Positions 6,740-14,746 of a DNA stretch of 37,535 bases are shown in pieces. Under the pieces are notes generated by a model that ran no database searches, was not told where the DNA came from, and saw only the letters and a list, made by a program, of their open reading frames with translations. Position 1 is the stretch's first letter, and each line of letters starts with the position of its first letter. The DNA is from Gemmatimonadota bacterium. Its GTDB lineage: Bacteria > Gemmatimonadota > Gemmatimonadetes > Gemmatimonadales > GWC2-71-9. The position numbers and the translations under genes are program-made. Location: NCBI GenBank assembly GCA_022563595.1, contig JADFNB010000030.1, forward strand, positions 1 to 37,535, in the 5' to 3' direction.

Positions 6740-7909
6740 ATGATATCTGTTCTTTTGAAAGGCGCAAACAACATCCGGTCATGGCCGCTATTGCTGCTCG
6801 TAGGTAGCACTGGATGCAGTCCCGATGGCACCGAGCAAGTGTCACGCGCCCCGGGTGAGTCCATTGAACAATGGACGATCGTCGAGGACCTCCGTATTGG
6901 CGCAATAGAAGGGTCCGAGGCCGAAACCTTTAGCCAGATCCGCGGCATACTGGTAGACAGGCAAGGGCAAATCCTCGTTCTGGATTTCGTCGCTCAGGAA
7001 ATCCGCGTCTTTTCACCCGAGGGGGCCCATATGGCGACGCTTGGTCGGAAGGGTAGCGGTCCGGGAGAGTTCCGGCAGGCCAACGGCATGGCTTGGGCTA
7101 CGGACGGGAACCTCTACGTGAATGATCCCAGGAACGGCCGTGTGATGGTGCTGTCCACTGGGGGGCAGGAGATCACGACATACCGGCGATTCGTCAGCTC
7201 CTGGGGCTACACGTGGGAGGGCGGGGTCGATTCCCTGGGTCGACTGTACGACTACGCCATCGAGCGCACTGTCCGGTTCGACCGCAGCCCGGGTGTGAAG
7301 GTCGAGCCCCAGTGGGTCCTCGTACGCTACGATCCTGCCACGCAGGGTGTTGACACGATTTCGTTTCCGCAGGGCGAAGTGACCTACCTGAGAACATCCC
7401 GCGGCGCGGTTAGTGTCCCGTTCGCGCCCGGGAATCTGTACGCTTTCGAGCCGTCTATCGGCCACATCTGGTTTGCGCACACTGCGACCTACCGCATAAC
7501 GGAAGCGACACTCGACGGCGACACGGTGCGTGTCTTCGAGCGGGACGTCGACCCCGAGCCCCTCACGGCCGCCGACCGGGAAAGTGCCATGGAGAGCCTC
7601 GCTGGCATTATGGAACGGATCGGCCACGTCGATTTCAACCCATCGATGCTTCCGAGCCACAAACCGGTACTCAGGCATTTCGTCCGCGCGACGAACGGTC
7701 AGTTGTGGGTCCGTCTCGAGAGTCGCGACACGAGCGTGTCGCATGACGTCTTCAACTCCGAGGGAGTGTGGATTGCACAGGCTCGGGTTCCGTCGTCCTA
7801 CCGGCCATATCCTCGGCCCGTGGTGACGGACCGGTACTTTTACGCGGTGACCACGGACTCACTCGGCGTCTCGTACGTGGTTCGCGGTCGCATCGATCGG
7901 GAGAGGTAA
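6740..7909 (+). CDS. 6-bladed beta-propeller lipoprotein (cassette)
   Basis: At 389 residues this is the largest cassette gene. The N-terminus WPLLLLVGSTGC is a lipobox ending at Cys 26, so a lipid-anchored envelope protein is likely. The rest follows the NHL/6-bladed propeller pattern with repeated blades: GILVDRQGQILVLDFVAQEI, RVFSPEGAHMATLGRKGSGP GEF, MAWATDGNLYVNDPRNGRV and so on. The GRKGSGPGEF turn is a family hallmark of the lipoproteins abundant in Gemmatimonadota. It starts only 8 bases after the R' box, with no clear Shine-Dalgarno. Such propellers bind ligands or proteins; no partner is shown here. Confidence 0.85.
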   Translation: MISVLLKGANNIRSWPLLLLVGSTGCSPDGTEQVSRAPGESIEQWTIVEDLRIGAIEGSEAETFSQIRGILVDRQGQILVLDFVAQEIRVFSPEGAHMATLGRKGSGPGEFRQANGMAWATDGNLYVNDPRNGRVMVLSTGGQEITTYRRFVSSWGYTWEGGVDSLGRLYDYAIERTVRFDRSPGVKVEPQWVLVRYDPATQGVDTISFPQGEVTYLRTSRGAVSVPFAPGNLYAFEPSIGHIWFAHTATYRITEATLDGDTVRVFERDVDPEPLTAADRESAMESLAGIMERIGHVDFNPSMLPSHKPVLRHFVRATNGQLWVRLESRDTSVSHDVFNSEGVWIAQARVPSSYRPYPRPVVTDRYFYAVTTDSLGVSYVVRGRIDRER

Positions 7910-7915
7910 GAAGCC

Positions 7916-8225
7916 GCCTAACACCATTAAGAAGGGCCCTGTCAAGGGAACGTAACGGTCCGATAGCGGTGAGCGGTGCTCGCCGCTTGTTGCAGGGGGC
8001 TCGGGTATTTTCCTGCCGGGTCGCGTGCGAAAGCGACGATTGCCGATCGTATCGGGTAGGACGTCACCCGCCGTGGCGTCCAGACGCCATTCCCGCACCC
8101 TGAAGCTGCCACGCGCTCACTTCTTGAGGAACTGATGATTGTGCAGCTGGACAGGCCGTCGGCTTGGCCCATATCTTTGATATGATCACTCATCATGCGC
8201 GCAGCTTGGGCGCGAACCGTTGGAG
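7916..8225 (+). other. decayed attC region at the right end of the array
   Basis: The left box GCCTAAC (7916-7922), with flank AAGCCGCCTAAC, is complementary to 6725-6736. No matching R' follows at normal distance. From about 8095 a second family-B-like body appears (GAAGCTGCCACGCGC ... TTGAGGAACTGATGATTG ... GCAGCTTGGGCGCGAACC), ending in GTTGGAG at 8219-8225, a weak R'. The 170 bases between the two carry no convincing gene. No later cassette end complements 8219 onward, so the array probably ends here. Confidence 0.55.
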
Positions 8226-8307
8226 TCACCGGTTGCTACGTCTAGTGGCGTGCGCTGGAGGGAGTAGGATCGTGACGCTAACACACGGCAGGAACTCGGG
8301 GTAAGTG

Positions 8308-8700
8308 ATGCTGAGACCGGTGCTCAGACGTTACGAGGCCATGGCTCTCCTCGTACTGAGGGCAATATTCCCGGTGTACGTAGTTGTTATCGTCGCGTTC
8401 AGTCTCGTCCCGCAGGGCCCGGGCCTGCCAGGCGGAGACAAGCTGGCGCATTTTTCCGCGTACGGTGTCATGGTGCTTCTGGCTATGCCATTGGTTTCGG
8501 CCTTGCGGTGGCGGCTCATGATGTTGGGCTCGATCGTAATGCTCGGGATCGTGCTCGAAGGGCTGCAATTGCTAATCCTACAGAGGGAAGCTTCTCTACT
8601 CGATCTCGTTGCGAACTGCCTTGGAGTCATCGTGGGGACGCTTCTTTGGATGATTGGACTCCGTTTTGCTGTTGCAAGGTCGCGTGCCGAGACGGGCTAG
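8308..8700 (+). CDS. VanZ-like family membrane protein
   Basis: This 130-residue protein has four membrane helices. The VanZ family signature is present: VIVAFSLVPQGPGLPGGDKLAHFSAYGVMVLL (about 28-59), with the conserved GDK.AHF at the end of the first loop, and later GIVLEGLQLLILQREASLLDLVANCLGVIVG, where the E, the acidic D and the N align with the family. VanZ itself gives low-level teicoplanin resistance, but most relatives have no known role. GTG at 8305 is one codon upstream of the ATG chosen. It lies just outside the last attC-like end and has no attC after it, so it is treated as backbone. Confidence 0.83.
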   Translation: MLRPVLRRYEAMALLVLRAIFPVYVVVIVAFSLVPQGPGLPGGDKLAHFSAYGVMVLLAMPLVSALRWRLMMLGSIVMLGIVLEGLQLLILQREASLLDLVANCLGVIVGTLLWMIGLRFAVARSRAETG

Positions 8701-8877
8701 CACCCGGAACGAGGGGCCCGTGCGCCAGGCCATTGGGCGTGCGGCGGCGTCAGGTGCGGGCCGCCGAATTGGCAGCGCGCAGGGTCGAGGCGTCATGCAG
8801 GGCCGGGTGAAGGCGCCGCGGCGGGTGGCGCCCGGGGAAACCGCCTGGCATGAGCCGCCGGCAGACCAGGAGAAACC

Positions 8878-9768
8878 GTGAAGGCACTCCCCACGCCGGA
8901 TCACCGATTCGAACACTTGCCGGACTTCCCGTTCACGCCGCGCTATCTCCAACTCGATACGCTGCGGATTCACTACGTTGACGAGGGTAGGCGGGACGCG
9001 GCACCGGTCCTTCTCATGCACGGAGAGCCGAGCTGGTCTTTCCTGTATCGCCACATGATCCCGCTGTTCGTCGCGGCGGGCCATCGGGCCATAGCGCCCG
9101 ACTTGATCGGTTTCGGCCGCTCGGACAAGCCGGTGCGACGTAGCGACTATACCTATCAACGCCATGTCGACTGGATGACCCAGTGGCTGCTCCAGCTCGA
9201 CCTGCACAACCTCACGCTCGTATGCCAGGATTGGGGGTCGCTGATCGGTCTCCGCCTCGCGGCCGAGCACCCCGAACGGTTTGCTCGGATCGTGCTGGCG
9301 AATGGGGGCCTGCCCACTGGGCAGGGTCGCGGGCCGGTTGCTTTCCGCTTGTGGCAGATGTTTGCCGCCCGGTCCCCCTGGTTTCCGATTGGTCGTATAG
9401 TGTCCGCGGGGTGCCGGCGTCCTCTACCCGCCGCGGCACGGGCTGCATACGATGCGCCCTTCCCGGACGAACGGTACAAGCAGGGGGCGCGCGCGTTTCC
9501 GGCGCTCGTGCCGACTACGCCGAACGATCCGGCCGCTCCCGCAAACCGGAAGGCGTGGGACGTCTTGCGCCGCTGGGAGAAACCGTTCCTGACTGCCTTC
9601 AGCGATGGCGATCCCATAACCAGGGGCCTGGATCGCGCCTTTCGGCGACGGATCCCAGGTGCCCGAGACCAACGGCACACGACCATAGTGGGAGCCGGCC
9701 ACTTCCTGCAGGAAGACAGAGGGCCCGAGTTCGCACGGGTGGTGATAGACTTCATTGCCGCCACGTAA
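8878..9768 (+). CDS. haloalkane dehalogenase (HLD-I-like)
   Basis: This alpha/beta-hydrolase is predicted to hydrolyse carbon-halogen bonds to alcohol and halide in the cytoplasm. The HGEPSWSFLYR oxyanion segment (48-58), the nucleophile in VCQDWGS (Asp 118, followed by halide-binding Trp 119), an acid in FSDGDPIT (Asp 245) and the base in GAGHFLQED (His 275) give the complete triad in the order of subfamily I. Trp 159 in the cap is a candidate second halide ligand. Length (296) fits the family. GTG start, with AGGAG a few bases upstream. Many relatives have no known natural substrate, so the exact compound cannot be given. The glycosyltransferase gene follows after 22 bases. Confidence 0.87.
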   Translation: MKALPTPDHRFEHLPDFPFTPRYLQLDTLRIHYVDEGRRDAAPVLLMHGEPSWSFLYRHMIPLFVAAGHRAIAPDLIGFGRSDKPVRRSDYTYQRHVDWMTQWLLQLDLHNLTLVCQDWGSLIGLRLAAEHPERFARIVLANGGLPTGQGRGPVAFRLWQMFAARSPWFPIGRIVSAGCRRPLPAAARAAYDAPFPDERYKQGARAFPALVPTTPNDPAAPANRKAWDVLRRWEKPFLTAFSDGDPITRGLDRAFRRRIPGARDQRHTTIVGAGHFLQEDRGPEFARVVIDFIAAT

Positions 9769-9790
9769 CGCTCGTGGGGATCCTGCCTCG

Positions 9791-10798
9791 GTGACCGATA
9801 CGCCGCGCGTCTCGATCCTTCTCCCGTGTCGCAACGCCGCCGCTACGCTCGATGATGCGCTCGCGTCGCTGGTGGCCCAGACGTTTCGCGCGCTCGAGAT
9901 CATCGTTGTGGACGACGGGTCCGATGATGAGACACCGGCGCTGCTGGACGAATGGGCGGCGCGTGATCATCGGATCCACGCAGTCCGCACGCCGGCGTAC
10001 GGGATCGTCGCCGCACTCAACACCGCTGCCGCCCGGGCACGGGGTGATGTGTTGGCGCGCATGGATGCAGACGATGTATCCGCGCCCGCGCGACTCGAGC
10101 GGCAAGTGGCGTTGCTCGACGACCAACCGAAACTTGCGGCGTGTGGGACCCGCATCCGATATGTACCGCGGCGTCTCGTACGCGGCGGCGCGCTCCGCTA
10201 TGAACGGTGGATCAACGCAGTGATCAGCCATGAACAGATGCTGCGCGACCTGTTCATCGAGTGCCCGATCCCGCATCCGAGCCTGGTCATGCGGCGCGCC
10301 GCCTTCGAACAGGTGGGCGGTTATCGAGACGTGGGATGGCCCGAGGACTACGACCTGATCCTGAGGTTCTGGGAAGCGGGATACCGGTTGGGGAAGGTCC
10401 CCGAGGTCCTGCTCCAATGGCGGGAGCAGCCCGATCGGCTCTCGCGGACGGATCCCCGCTACGGGGACGACGCGTTTCGCCGCTGCAAGGCGCACTTCCT
10501 CGCGCGCCGGATCGCCGGCCGTCCGGTCGTGGTATGGGGAGCGGGACCGGTGGGCAAGGCGTTTGCATTGGCGCTCCAGAGCCGGGAACAGAAGGTCGAG
10601 GCGTTCGTGGATCTGGATCCTCGCAAGATCGGCCAGACGATCCATGGCGCGCCCGTGATCCACCCGTCCGCGATCGAAGACTATCGAGCAGCCTACGTCG
10701 TGGCCGCTGTCGGTTCGCTAGGAGCCCGCGCCGAAATCCGCGCCTCGCTGCGAAGGGCCGGGTTCCGTGAACCGGACGATTGCTGTGCTGTAGCATGA
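9791..10798 (+). CDS. GT2 glycosyltransferase with C-terminal Rossmann-like domain
   Basis: The N-terminal about 230 residues are a family 2 glycosyltransferase: SILLPCRNAAATLDDALASL, VVDDGSDDETP, the metal-binding RMDADDVS (DxD-type) and WPEDYDLILRFW (catalytic ED region). These enzymes move a sugar from a nucleotide-sugar onto a glycan or lipid acceptor at the cytoplasmic membrane face. From about residue 245 a second domain starts with RPVVVWGAGPVGKAFALAL, a nucleotide-binding GxGxxG loop like that at the N-terminus of PglD-type sugar acetyltransferases. The GTG at 9791 gives the usual start (VTDTPRVSILLP). An earlier ATG at 9755 would overlap the dehalogenase end. Confidence 0.85.
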   Translation: MTDTPRVSILLPCRNAAATLDDALASLVAQTFRALEIIVVDDGSDDETPALLDEWAARDHRIHAVRTPAYGIVAALNTAAARARGDVLARMDADDVSAPARLERQVALLDDQPKLAACGTRIRYVPRRLVRGGALRYERWINAVISHEQMLRDLFIECPIPHPSLVMRRAAFEQVGGYRDVGWPEDYDLILRFWEAGYRLGKVPEVLLQWREQPDRLSRTDPRYGDDAFRRCKAHFLARRIAGRPVVVWGAGPVGKAFALALQSREQKVEAFVDLDPRKIGQTIHGAPVIHPSAIEDYRAAYVVAAVGSLGARAEIRASLRRAGFREPDDCCAVA

Positions 10799-11013
10799 CT
10801 CTGATGATCGGACGGGGTGCGGCGACCTGTGGCACCCATACGCTCCTGGGCATCCTGTGGAGAGCGGACACGAACTCGTATCTTGGCGATACTATCGGGC
10901 ACTCGGCGATGTGAGTGAGACGTTAGTGATCCAACCCTGGGGCTCTCGGAGGTCGGCATTTTGTTTGGATTGAAGGCAACATCGGTGGTCAACTCCTATG
11001 ACAAGGCGGTCTT

Positions 11014-11235
11014 ATGCGCGTGGTGCTCGCCGGACTCCTTCTCGCCCTGACCCTGGGCTGCACCTCACGGGATGCGCCAGAGGATAGCGGGGATCCTCAA
11101 ACTCAGCGGGCGCGGGACAGCGTGCTGGGTGCATCCAGGCTGCCGGGCGCGGCCGGGGTTCAGGGGGCGCTCGACGTGGCTGATTCGGCTGCTGCCCGGC
11201 GGGCGCGCGAGGATGCGGTGGCGGAGGACCCGTAA
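11014..11235 (+). CDS. small lipoprotein, unknown
   Basis: This 73-residue protein has a good lipoprotein signal (MRVVLAGLLLALTLGC, Cys 16), followed by an acidic, Ala/Arg/Ser-rich tail without recognisable fold. It resembles the many tiny lipoproteins of unknown role in this group. The 215 bases before it (10799-11013) show no gene. Confidence 0.6.
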   Translation: MRVVLAGLLLALTLGCTSRDAPEDSGDPQTQRARDSVLGASRLPGAAGVQGALDVADSAAARRAREDAVAEDP

Positions 11236-11406
11236 AGAGAAGGGACCGCGTGAGGAAAGTTGACGAGGCGTACGTGGGGTGGCGTTGGGATGAGCAGCAG
11301 TGTAGATACGTGTGAGCGGCAGATGGGCGTATCCGTGGCGCGATCCCAGACCGATTGGCTGGTTCGGTTGCGCGAGTAGATTGTAAGTCATTCCCCAGGA
11401 GCAGCG

Positions 11407-11580
11407 ATGTCGAAGAGCGACGACCAGAAGATGGCCGCATTGGTGAAGAAAAACGCCGCCAAAGCTGCCAAGGCCAAAGCAAAAACGCGGGGCCAGTATG
11501 ACGATACCATCTCCCAAGAGACAGACGACGATACGGAACTGCGCAACTTCTTCTCCGAGATGAAGAAGCGCGAGTTCTAG
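11407..11580 (+). CDS. small charged protein, unknown
   Basis: This 57-residue product is preceded by AGGAG seven bases before the ATG. It is strongly two-faced: residues 1-30 are Lys/Ala-rich (VKKNAAKAAKAKAKTRG), like histone-tail or DNA-binding sequences, and residues 31-57 are acidic (QETDDDTELRNFFSEMKKREF). The clean Shine-Dalgarno and codon choice support a real gene. Function is unknown; nucleic-acid binding is only a guess from composition. Confidence 0.6.
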   Translation: MSKSDDQKMAALVKKNAAKAAKAKAKTRGQYDDTISQETDDDTELRNFFSEMKKREF

Positions 11581-11650
11581 GCGGGAGAAGGCACGAGCAA
11601 CTCTCGAGCATCGTGATTCGATCCTCGGCTACGTCACACAAGCAGTGCAT

Positions 11651-12862
11651 ATGTTCCACGACGCCCTCTCGCTGAGCGAGGCGCGTCGCACGGCGCTGGC
11701 GGCGCAGGGATTTGATCGCTCGAGACCACGTGGCCGGGTCGACGCGCGCCACGTCCGCCGCACCATCCGACAGCTCGGCTTGCTGCAGATCGACTACGTC
11801 AACGTTCTCACACCCGCTCAGTACCAGGTACTCTTCTCGCGGCTCGGTCCTTATGAGAAGTCGCGCCTCGACGATGTCGTCTACCGGCGGCGCGAGTTCA
11901 CGGAGCAGTGGGCCCACGAGGCGTCGATCCTACCGGTGGAGAGCTGGCCGCTGCTGCGTCATCGTATGAAGACGCACCGCGTACGCCCGTGGGGCTTCGA
12001 GACCTTCATGGAGCGGCACTCGGACTACGTCAAGCTGGTTCTGGAACAGGTCCGCGCGCGAGGTCCGCTGAGCGCTGATGACCTGCCGGAGCCGGACGGT
12101 GCGCCCCGCCGTATGACTGACAGATGGGGCTGGGGCCTAGCGGTCAAGAGGCAGGTGCTAGAGGCACATTTCGGCTTCGGCCGGCTTGCCGTGGCCGAGC
12201 GGCGGCCCAACTTCGTGCGGCTGTATGACCTCGCGGAGCGCGTGCTCCCACGTGAGCAGCACCGTCGCGAGGTGGGACGCGAGGAGGCACAACGTGAGCT
12301 GCTGCGCCTGGCCGCCCGCGCCCATGGTGTCGGCACGGCTGGCGATCTGGCCGACTACTACCGCATGCCGGTCCGAGAGGCGCGCCCGCGTATCGCTGAG
12401 CTGGTGGAGGCGGACGAGCTGCGTGAGGTGCGGATCGAGGGCTGGCGCGAGCCTGCCTACATTCATCCTGAGGCCCGGGTACCGCGCCGGATCGACGTCG
12501 CAACGTTGCTGTCGCCGTTCGATCCCGTGGTCTGGACCCGAGCGCGCGTGGCGCGGCTGTTCGACTTCGAGTACCGCATCGAGATCTTCGTGCCGCGGGC
12601 GAAGCGGAGGTGGGGGTACTACGTATTGCCGTTCCTGCTGGGCGATCGCATCGTGGCACGCGTCGACCTCAAGGCAGACCGTCCTCGGCGCCGCCTACTC
12701 GTACCGGCAGCGTACCTGGAGCGCAATGCCGACCCCGGTACGGTTGCCAATGCCCTCGCTACCGAGCTGTGGACGATGGCGGCCTGGCTGGGCCTTGGCT
12801 CAGTTGCCGTCGGGCGTCGGGGTGGCTTCGCCCGAACGCTTGCCGCCGCCGTACGGGCCTAG
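11651..12862 (+). CDS. YcaQ/AlkX-type DNA glycosylase (winged-helix, HTH_42)
   Basis: The 403-residue product belongs to the HTH_42 family, which includes E. coli YcaQ (AlkX), a glycosylase that unhooks DNA interstrand crosslinks, and actinomycete AlkZ self-resistance enzymes. The region HVRRTIRQLGLLQIDYVNVL holds the QID (residues 46-48) that fits the QxD form of the catalytic motif. Other conserved blocks: EFTEQWAHEASILP, GPLSADDLPEP (winged helix), LLSPFDPVVWTRARVARLFDFEYRIEIF and RRWGYYVLPFLLGDRIVARVDLKADR, typical of the C-terminus. ATG 11651 is chosen; GTG 11645 lies two codons upstream. No resistance or antibiotic cluster is adjacent, so housekeeping repair is likely. Confidence 0.83.
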   Translation: MFHDALSLSEARRTALAAQGFDRSRPRGRVDARHVRRTIRQLGLLQIDYVNVLTPAQYQVLFSRLGPYEKSRLDDVVYRRREFTEQWAHEASILPVESWPLLRHRMKTHRVRPWGFETFMERHSDYVKLVLEQVRARGPLSADDLPEPDGAPRRMTDRWGWGLAVKRQVLEAHFGFGRLAVAERRPNFVRLYDLAERVLPREQHRREVGREEAQRELLRLAARAHGVGTAGDLADYYRMPVREARPRIAELVEADELREVRIEGWREPAYIHPEARVPRRIDVATLLSPFDPVVWTRARVARLFDFEYRIEIFVPRAKRRWGYYVLPFLLGDRIVARVDLKADRPRRRLLVPAAYLERNADPGTVANALATELWTMAAWLGLGSVAVGRRGGFARTLAAAVRA

Positions 12863-12929
12863 CCGAGAGACGCGCGCGTTGGGCCGCACGAGCAGACGGA
12901 GCACCGCCAGGTGGCGCCCGGTCGCAGGT

Positions 12930-13358
12930 GTGGTCATCGAAGGCTACCGCGTAGCATCCGGTGCCAGTTCCGAATCGCCATATTCGGCCGGCTCGATAAC
13001 ATTGCAAGTACCCCGTTTCCGCGAGCGCGGGCTCGATCTGAGCGGGTATTTCCCCGCGACATTGAACATCCGTGCAGCCTGCAAGGCGCTCGACCTCACG
13101 AACCCGCGTTACACCTTTCGCAACGTCGTGTGGACGGATCACCACGGCCCCGAAGACTTCTCGTTCTCGCCATGTGAGGTCGAATACCACGACACTGTTT
13201 ACAGCGGCCTGATCTACTACCCTCATCCAAGTACAAAGCCGGGCCACCAGCACCCGCCAAATGTGGTGGAAGTGATCACAAAGCGCATAGAGGGCGTCGA
13301 GTATGGACATGTCGTGACGCTCTACGTGGATACATCGGAGGTTGCGATCGTCGAATGA
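12930..13358 (+). CDS. unknown protein, weakly RibK-like
   Basis: The frame is longer upstream but only 142 residues from the GTG at 12930 look protein-like (VVIEGYRVASGASSESPYS). The pattern 'G.VASG...S.Y..GSI..QVP.F...GLDLS.YFPATLNI' recalls the beta-barrel of archaeal CTP-dependent riboflavin kinases, which have SG.G...Y followed by PYPGTLNV. The second half has EDFSFSPCEVEYHD, a SGLIYYPHPSTKPGHQH His-rich stretch and VVEVITKRIE. I do not know a named family for this layout; kinase activity should not be assumed. It sits 28 bases before the AMMECR1 gene. Confidence 0.6.
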   Translation: MVIEGYRVASGASSESPYSAGSITLQVPRFRERGLDLSGYFPATLNIRAACKALDLTNPRYTFRNVVWTDHHGPEDFSFSPCEVEYHDTVYSGLIYYPHPSTKPGHQHPPNVVEVITKRIEGVEYGHVVTLYVDTSEVAIVE

Positions 13359-13386
13359 AAAGGACTGGCGGGCGCGCTCGCAGTGA

Positions 13387-13989
13387 TTGGCCGATACCGC
13401 CGATGACATGATGGATGCCGCACACGGCGAATCCGCGCCGCAGCTCTCCGCCGAGGACAAGCGGACGTTGCTCCGCATCGCGCGGCGGTCTCTCATCGAC
13501 TATCTCGGTGGTGGCAGACTCCCTGTCTGCCCGACCGACTCACCGGCGTTCTTGGTCCCGCGTGCGGTGTTCGTCACACTGCGGCACCGGGAAACCGGGA
13601 AACTGCGCGGCTGCCGGGGTGAATCGGTCGCGCGCCAGCCGCTGGTCGAGTCTGTGGCCGATATGGCGATTGCCGCGGCGACAGACGATCCGCGCTTCCC
13701 TCCGGTAACCCTCGACGAGGTATCCGACCTGCAGATCGAGATCAGCATGCTGTCGCCGATGCGGCCGATCCGGCCGGACGACGTCGTGGTCGGCCGACAC
13801 GGGCTGATGATCGTCAGAGGACGGCACCGCGGTCTCCTGCTCCCCCAGGTGCCGGAAGCGCACGGGTGGGACAGGGAAGCGTTCCTGCGGTGGACCTGTC
13901 GCAAAGCGGGGCTGCCGGAGACGGATTGGCAGCTCGATGACACGCAACTCTATACCTTCGAGTGCGCAGTGTGGGAAGAGGAAAAGTAG
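13387..13989 (+). CDS. AMMECR1 domain protein (AmmeMemoRadiSam protein A type)
   Basis: This is a 200-residue AMMECR1-domain protein. Family blocks are clear: LLRIARRSLIDYL, TLRHRETGKLRGCRGESVAR (the LRGC motif), DMAIAAATDDPRFPPVTLDE and LQIEISMLSPM, then HGLMIVRGRHRGLLLPQV and EAFLRWTCRKAGLP. In bacteria such proteins often neighbour Memo and a radical SAM enzyme; neither lies in this window. The biochemical role is unknown. TTG at 13387 is the longest start; the ATG pair at 13408/13411 may be the true one. Confidence 0.85.
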   Translation: MADTADDMMDAAHGESAPQLSAEDKRTLLRIARRSLIDYLGGGRLPVCPTDSPAFLVPRAVFVTLRHRETGKLRGCRGESVARQPLVESVADMAIAAATDDPRFPPVTLDEVSDLQIEISMLSPMRPIRPDDVVVGRHGLMIVRGRHRGLLLPQVPEAHGWDREAFLRWTCRKAGLPETDWQLDDTQLYTFECAVWEEEK

Positions 13990-14145
13990 CGAGCGCGAGG
14001 TATCCGAATATCTTAGTCGGGTGCCCAGAAAGGACTCGGCCACGGACTCGATCCCCCTTTTTCAGGCGCCTGCTAGTCGGGTTCGCTGGAAGATGCGGAC
14101 AGGGGCTGGGGAGATGGTCTACCATGCCTGAACCGGGAGATCCCG

Positions 14146-14736
14146 ATGCATGATGTGCTGAACAAGAATCTGTTCCTGGTCAAAGAGCACGTCGGAGTGT
14201 TCAAGGCGGCCAATAACTACGACGTCCACGACCCGGAGAACGGTGAGATCATCATGCATTGCCGTGAGGAGCACCTGAACCCCCTTACCAAGGTACTCCG
14301 CTTCACCAAATACAAAGCGATGACTCCGTTCGATGTGCGCGTGACCACTCCGGACGGCCGGCCGGTCGTGCGCGTCAGCAGGGGGTGGGCGTGGCTGCGG
14401 TCGCGGGTAGTGGTCCACGATGATCGAGATGAGCATGTCGGTACCTTCCGCCAGCGTCTCTTGTCTGTCGGGGGTGCTTTCGACGTGCTCGGTCCGAATG
14501 ACGAGGTGCTCTGCAACCTGCAAGGCAAGTGGACGGGCTGGGAGTTTCGTTTCATGGCGGGCGATACTGAACTGGCCCGCGTCACCAAGAAATGGGCCGG
14601 TCTGGGGAAGGAGTTCTTGACGAGCGCGGACAACTACATCCTCGAGATCTCGGACGAGGTGCCTCCTGACAGTCGTCTGCGACAACTCATTCTAGCGGCG
14701 GTCATGTGTATCGACATGGTCCTCAAGGAAGCATGA
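14146..14736 (+). CDS. phospholipid scramblase-related / LURP-one-like protein
   Basis: This 196-residue soluble protein has the tubby-like LOR fold (DUF567 group). Repeated beta strands are seen: NLFLVKEHVGVFKAANNYDV, PFDVRVTTPDGRPVVRVSRG, FDVLGPNDEVLCNLQGKW and FRFMAGDTELARVTKKWAG, ending in a hydrophobic helix LRQLILAAVMCIDMVLKEA that is typical of scramblase-like proteins. The function of bacterial members is not known; membrane or lipid contact is inferred from the C-terminal helix. It is followed closely by the DUF3052 gene (10-base gap), suggesting one transcript. Confidence 0.82.
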   Translation: MHDVLNKNLFLVKEHVGVFKAANNYDVHDPENGEIIMHCREEHLNPLTKVLRFTKYKAMTPFDVRVTTPDGRPVVRVSRGWAWLRSRVVVHDDRDEHVGTFRQRLLSVGGAFDVLGPNDEVLCNLQGKWTGWEFRFMAGDTELARVTKKWAGLGKEFLTSADNYILEISDEVPPDSRLRQLILAAVMCIDMVLKEA

Positions 14737-14746
14737 CGGGGAGTCG

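Larger units (their letters stand above)
1..8225 (+). mobile_element. integron gene-cassette array
   Basis: Nine recognisable attC sites, plus decayed ones at the end, separate short + strand genes. Each starts with an RYYYAAC box and ends with a GTTRRRY box. Cassette ends are complementary: the 14-15 bases at 1686-1700 are the exact reverse complement of 2277-2291, and 3182-3195, 3925-3938 and 6725-6737 match the ends of their own cassettes in the same way. Cargo is typical of cassettes: toxin-antitoxin, acetyltransferase, envelope proteins and unknowns, mostly without their own promoters. No integrase gene is in the window, so this may be the distal part of a chromosomal integron with intI to the left, or an integrase-less (CALIN) array. 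The right edge lies near the last attC-like end at 8219-8225. Confidence 0.9.

Noticed and set aside
7013-7744. - strand frame of 243 codons opposite the beta-propeller gene
   Set aside because: Shadow frame; the + strand has repeated propeller blades and a lipobox.
1-8225. CRISPR array as explanation of the regularly spaced repeats
   Set aside because: Repeats are about 144 bp, palindromic, variable, and separated by genes rather than short spacers.
8276-8290. Possible further attC left box (GCTAACAC) before VanZ
   Set aside because: The box is off consensus, and no cassette start complements it nearby.
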